Assembly (NCBI GenBank): GCA_003117195.1
Contig: BDSI01000009.1
Location: 248,001-312,000 of the forward strand
Direction of reading: 5' to 3'
DNA: 64,000 nucleotides
Origin: Eudorina sp. 2006-703-Eu-15
Lineage: Eukaryota; Chlorophyta; Chlorophyceae; Chlamydomonadales; Volvocaceae
Part shown: positions 61,190 to 64,000 of the stretch, one piece after another
Layout: each line of letters begins with the position of its first letter
Position numbering within the stretch: position 1 is the stretch's first letter
Program-made: the position numbers and the translations under genes
Notes under the pieces: model-generated
The model's database searches: none
What the model saw: only the letters and a program-made list of their open reading frames with translations
Told to the model about the DNA's origin: nothing

Positions 61190-64000
61190 CTACGGGTAGC
61201 AGAAGTCCAGGTTGAGCGCGTCGTTGATGAGCTTGGACTGCTCGCGGGCGTGCACGTCGCCGAAGCCAGTGGCGGTGGCGGCCGACGGCGGGCGCCCCGA
61301 GTACGGCATCCTGTACGGCACAGGTAGGAAGCAAAGGGGTTTCTTATGCCACGCGGCCAAAGGAGCTCTCTAGGCGCGTACAGATCTCGTTTCGTGCTAT
61401 AGACGCCCTGCGCATCCAAGGCGTGAGTTTGTTCCTTTAGTTAGGTCATGGATACTTGCAGTCCCTGGTGCTGGTGCACAGTGCGCCTCCCAGATGAGTA
61501 TGATCCTTTCCCCAAATCACTCGTGAGCCGGCGTCGTCAATCTGCCTTGTTGTTCTCGGCCCTGTCCCCGTCCTTATCCACACTCGCCACTACTCACGTC
61601 CGCGCCTCCTCCCCTCCAGTCCCGCCCCTGGCGCCCTCCCTCCCCGAGGGCCCTGAGCCCATCCACCCCCTCCATCAACCCCCCGCCTGCCCACCCACCT
61701 GCCCATCATGGGCCTGCCCTCCTCCAGCAGGCACGTGTCGAAGCGGGTCTGCACGTGCAGGTATGCGCCCATGTTCATGGGCTCCTCCTGGCACCACAGC
61801 AGCTGCGCGTTGGGGTAGCGCCGGATCTCGCGGCAGATGAGGTCGAAGGGGAAGGGCGCCAGCTGCTCCACACGCACGATGGCGATCATCCCCTCCTGCG
61901 CCAGGCAAGCAGGCAGGCAAGCGAGGGAGCGAGGTAGCGACCCACCCACCGGGAACCACCGGGGCAGAAAGCGCAGCGTCACATCCCGCCGGCAGGCGAT
62001 AGCCGCATACCGCATATAGCCTCACATAGCCTCATATACGGTAGCCACACATACGAATTCAACATGCACACGGCGGCTGGATGCACCTTGTGACGTCCGC
62101 AGCGTCTGGAAGCGCACGGGGGTGTTGTGTGGGTTTATGATTCGCGTGCTGTGTGCCATCGACCATCGTGCGCATCCCAGCCGCCTAGCACAGCAACCCC
62201 CCCCCACGACAGGCCCGCAGGGCTGTCCCTCCCAGGGAGAGCGGCCCCAGGGGACGGGCCGCGGCGCACCTTGCCCTGCTTGGCGCGCTCCGCGTGCAGG
62301 TCGTAGAAGACCTTGCCCGAGCAGAACACGACGCGCTTGACGTTGGGCTCCTGGGGCGGCCGCGGGCCGCGGTCCTTGGGCAGCAGGCCTGGGGTGGGGT
62401 GTGGGCGGGGGGGGGGGGGGCGATAGGGAATAGGAAATTGGTAGACATTTTCAAACTGCGCTGCTGCCAGGGGCGGTGGGGTGTGTAAGGGAGAACCGGC
62501 GCGCACAGCGGGCGAGTCGGCCGGCGCGGACCCACCGCCAGAAACGGATGCAGCCACCCACCCGCTCGCTCCTGTCTGTAAACCCAATTCATTGCCATAC
62601 CTGCCGTGTGTTCTCGCCCCCAATCCCCAGCGGCGCCCAACGGTGCCAGTGCCAACCCGCCAGCCATCTAAGGCGCCAGCCGCCAAGACAGCCATCTGCC
62701 CCTTCTCTCCGCCCCCTCCCACAACCCCACTCACCCGTGTCGTCCATGATGACACGCTTGAAGCGCACCCCCACGATGTTGGCGTCATCCGGCATGTCGT
62801 CGAACTCGCGCAGGGGAGACTTGCACAGCGGGTGTCGGAGCAGGTTCTTGGGGCTCATGATGATGAGCGGCTTGCGGAACTGGCGGTGGACCTGGGGGAC
62901 GTGGGAGGGAGGGAGAGGGAGGGAGGGAGAGGAAGGGAGATGGCGCCAGGTACATAGGCAATGTGCAGACATACGGTATTCACGCTGCGCCGCTGCCAGG
63001 GCCGCGGGGGGTCGAGCGCGCTCTGATGTGAATTGGGAGAGGCTCGGACGGCTGGGCAGGAAGAGCTGGAGGAAGGGGAGGATATAGGAGATTGGTAGAC
63101 ATATTCCTACTGCGCTGAAGAAGGGGAGGAGGATACCTCTGATGGATGATGGGAAGGAGGAACCTTCCTCTCGCTCCCTCTGGAGGGGATGGTCAGGATA
63201 GCAACTCAAGTCTGAAGTGGGTCGCAGAAACGGCAACCCTTGGGGAGACTAAACGGCACCGCCCGTACGTAATAAAGGTTAATCCGCCCCATTGCGCCTT
63301 CCATCAGCCCCCCACCAGCCATCGCCTAGGCGGTGGCAGTGGTAGCGCCGGGACAAGGTTCGCCCCCTTTGTCAATAAAGACAAGGTCCGCCCCCCAACC
63401 ACCCCGTGGGTCGCACCTGCCGCCGCAGCACGTGGAAGTAGTTGGCGGGGGTGGTGCAGTTGACCACCTGCCAGTTGGCCCTCTGGATCTGAGTGCCCAG
63501 GTGGCCGCCCGTGAACCACTGGGCCTCGTCGTGGTGCGGCATGTCGTACGGGTTCTCGTCGCAGCACTGCGAGACAAACAGGCAGACAGACAGACGGATA
63601 CAAACAGCCAGGTTCGGGTGGATCAGAATGGAACCACACTGGCTGTTCAGCTTCGTGCCGCGCAACACTGTCTTGATTACCGTGATAGAGGCGGTCGTAA
63701 AGTGGCGGTGGCAATGTCAGCGCCCTTCAGCGCAGCGCCCTCAACCTGGACAAGGCACAGGCTGAGGGCTCTGCGCTGAAGGGTGCTGCCACTCTCACTC
63801 TACCGGACCGAGTGCTACCCCTGGCCCCTGGCCTCTGACTTCTGTCCACCGCCGCCGGTCGACGTGGGTGCGCGAGTTGACCCCGGCGCCGCCTCCCCTC
63901 CCCTCCCCTCCCTCGCCCGCTCACGCACACACTCCCCGACCCGACGCCCACCCCACCCCCACCTGCAGGAAGCGCTCCAGGCGGGCGCTGCTGTGCTCGG
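61190..64000 (-). CDS. OGDH: 2-oxoglutarate dehydrogenase E1 component, C-terminal part (5' end outside window)
   Basis: Exons in coding order: 64000-63963 (continues beyond the edge), 63566-63417, 62891-62735, 62388-62270, 61895-61699 and 61310-61190, all GT-AG and in frame. The product reads [103 protein letters not shown] and [19 protein letters not shown]. It ends with [11 protein letters not shown]. These are the hallmark C-terminal motifs of the thiamine-diphosphate-dependent E1 of the 2-oxoglutarate dehydrogenase complex (mitochondrial TCA cycle), which decarboxylates 2-oxoglutarate and loads the succinyl group onto E2 lipoate. The ThDP-binding core and targeting peptide lie outside. 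Introns carry the dispersed TGTCTACCAA motif. Confidence 0.93.
62421..62470 (-). repeat. dispersed intronic motif, OGDH intron
   Basis: The coding strand reads GGCAGCAGCGCAGTTTGAAA, then ATGTCTACCAATTTCCTATT and a long C run up to the acceptor of the 62388-62270 exon. Near-identical to the PRMT7 copy at 51250-51313. Confidence 0.75.
63081..63117 (-). repeat. dispersed intronic motif, second OGDH intron copy
   Basis: The coding strand reads CAGCGCAGTAGGAATATGTC, then TACCAATCTCCTATATCC, about 190 nt before the next acceptor. Confidence 0.65.

Overview
The window is GC-rich nuclear DNA of a eukaryote, most likely a chlamydomonadalean/volvocine green alga. Genes are split by many short GT-AG introns, proteins carry long Ala/Gln/Gly/Pro-rich tracts, G/C-rich minisatellites are common, and the recognisable products are plant/algal or ciliary (a TWD40-2-type TPLATE-complex subunit, PRMT7, a PIH1/CS-type protein, 2-oxoglutarate dehydrogenase E1). 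The species cannot be named from the sequence.

Region 1 (1-12 kb) is unlike the rest. It holds compact intronless ORFs, AT-rich upstream regions and at least four pieces of D5-type (SF3/primase-helicase) proteins in different states of decay and on both strands. It also holds small basic, Cys-rich or membrane-anchored proteins and two foldback elements built from short tandem motifs. I read it as a decayed virus-derived island (giant-virus, polinton-like or virophage-like) that runs off the left edge. No capsid, packaging ATPase or polymerase gene was seen, so the lineage stays open.

Region 2 (12-36.5 kb) has ankyrin-like coding sequence on the minus strand, then three plus-strand genes: a homeodomain-like regulator (HDL-1, 14.5-16.6 kb), a 17-exon TWD40-2 homologue (19.6-30.6 kb), and a second, larger homeodomain-like regulator (HDL-2, 32.7-36.5 kb). 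HDL-1 and HDL-2 share the N-terminal domain and both intron positions and phases, so they are paralogues separated by an unrelated gene.

Region 3 (36.5-42.7 kb) is largely non-coding, with a 12-bp palindromic hairpin and an AT-rich block. It is followed by a 3-exon gene (42.7-46.2 kb) for a disordered protein with SILK- and RVxF-like motifs, as in protein phosphatase 1 regulators.

Region 4 (46.2-64 kb) has a minisatellite-rich spacer, a 10-exon PRMT7 gene on the minus strand (49.8-56.5 kb), and, head-to-head with it, a plus-strand gene with a PIH1/CS-type C-terminal domain and an in-frame TGA (56.9-59.0 kb). The 3' six exons of the mitochondrial 2-oxoglutarate dehydrogenase E1 gene follow on the minus strand (61.2-64 kb, 5' end outside). 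Introns of three unrelated genes share a short dispersed motif (core TGTCTACCAA). Exon models were built by hand from splice signals and reading-frame continuity. The TWD40-2, PRMT7, HDL-1, HDL-2 and 42.7-kb models all close in frame.
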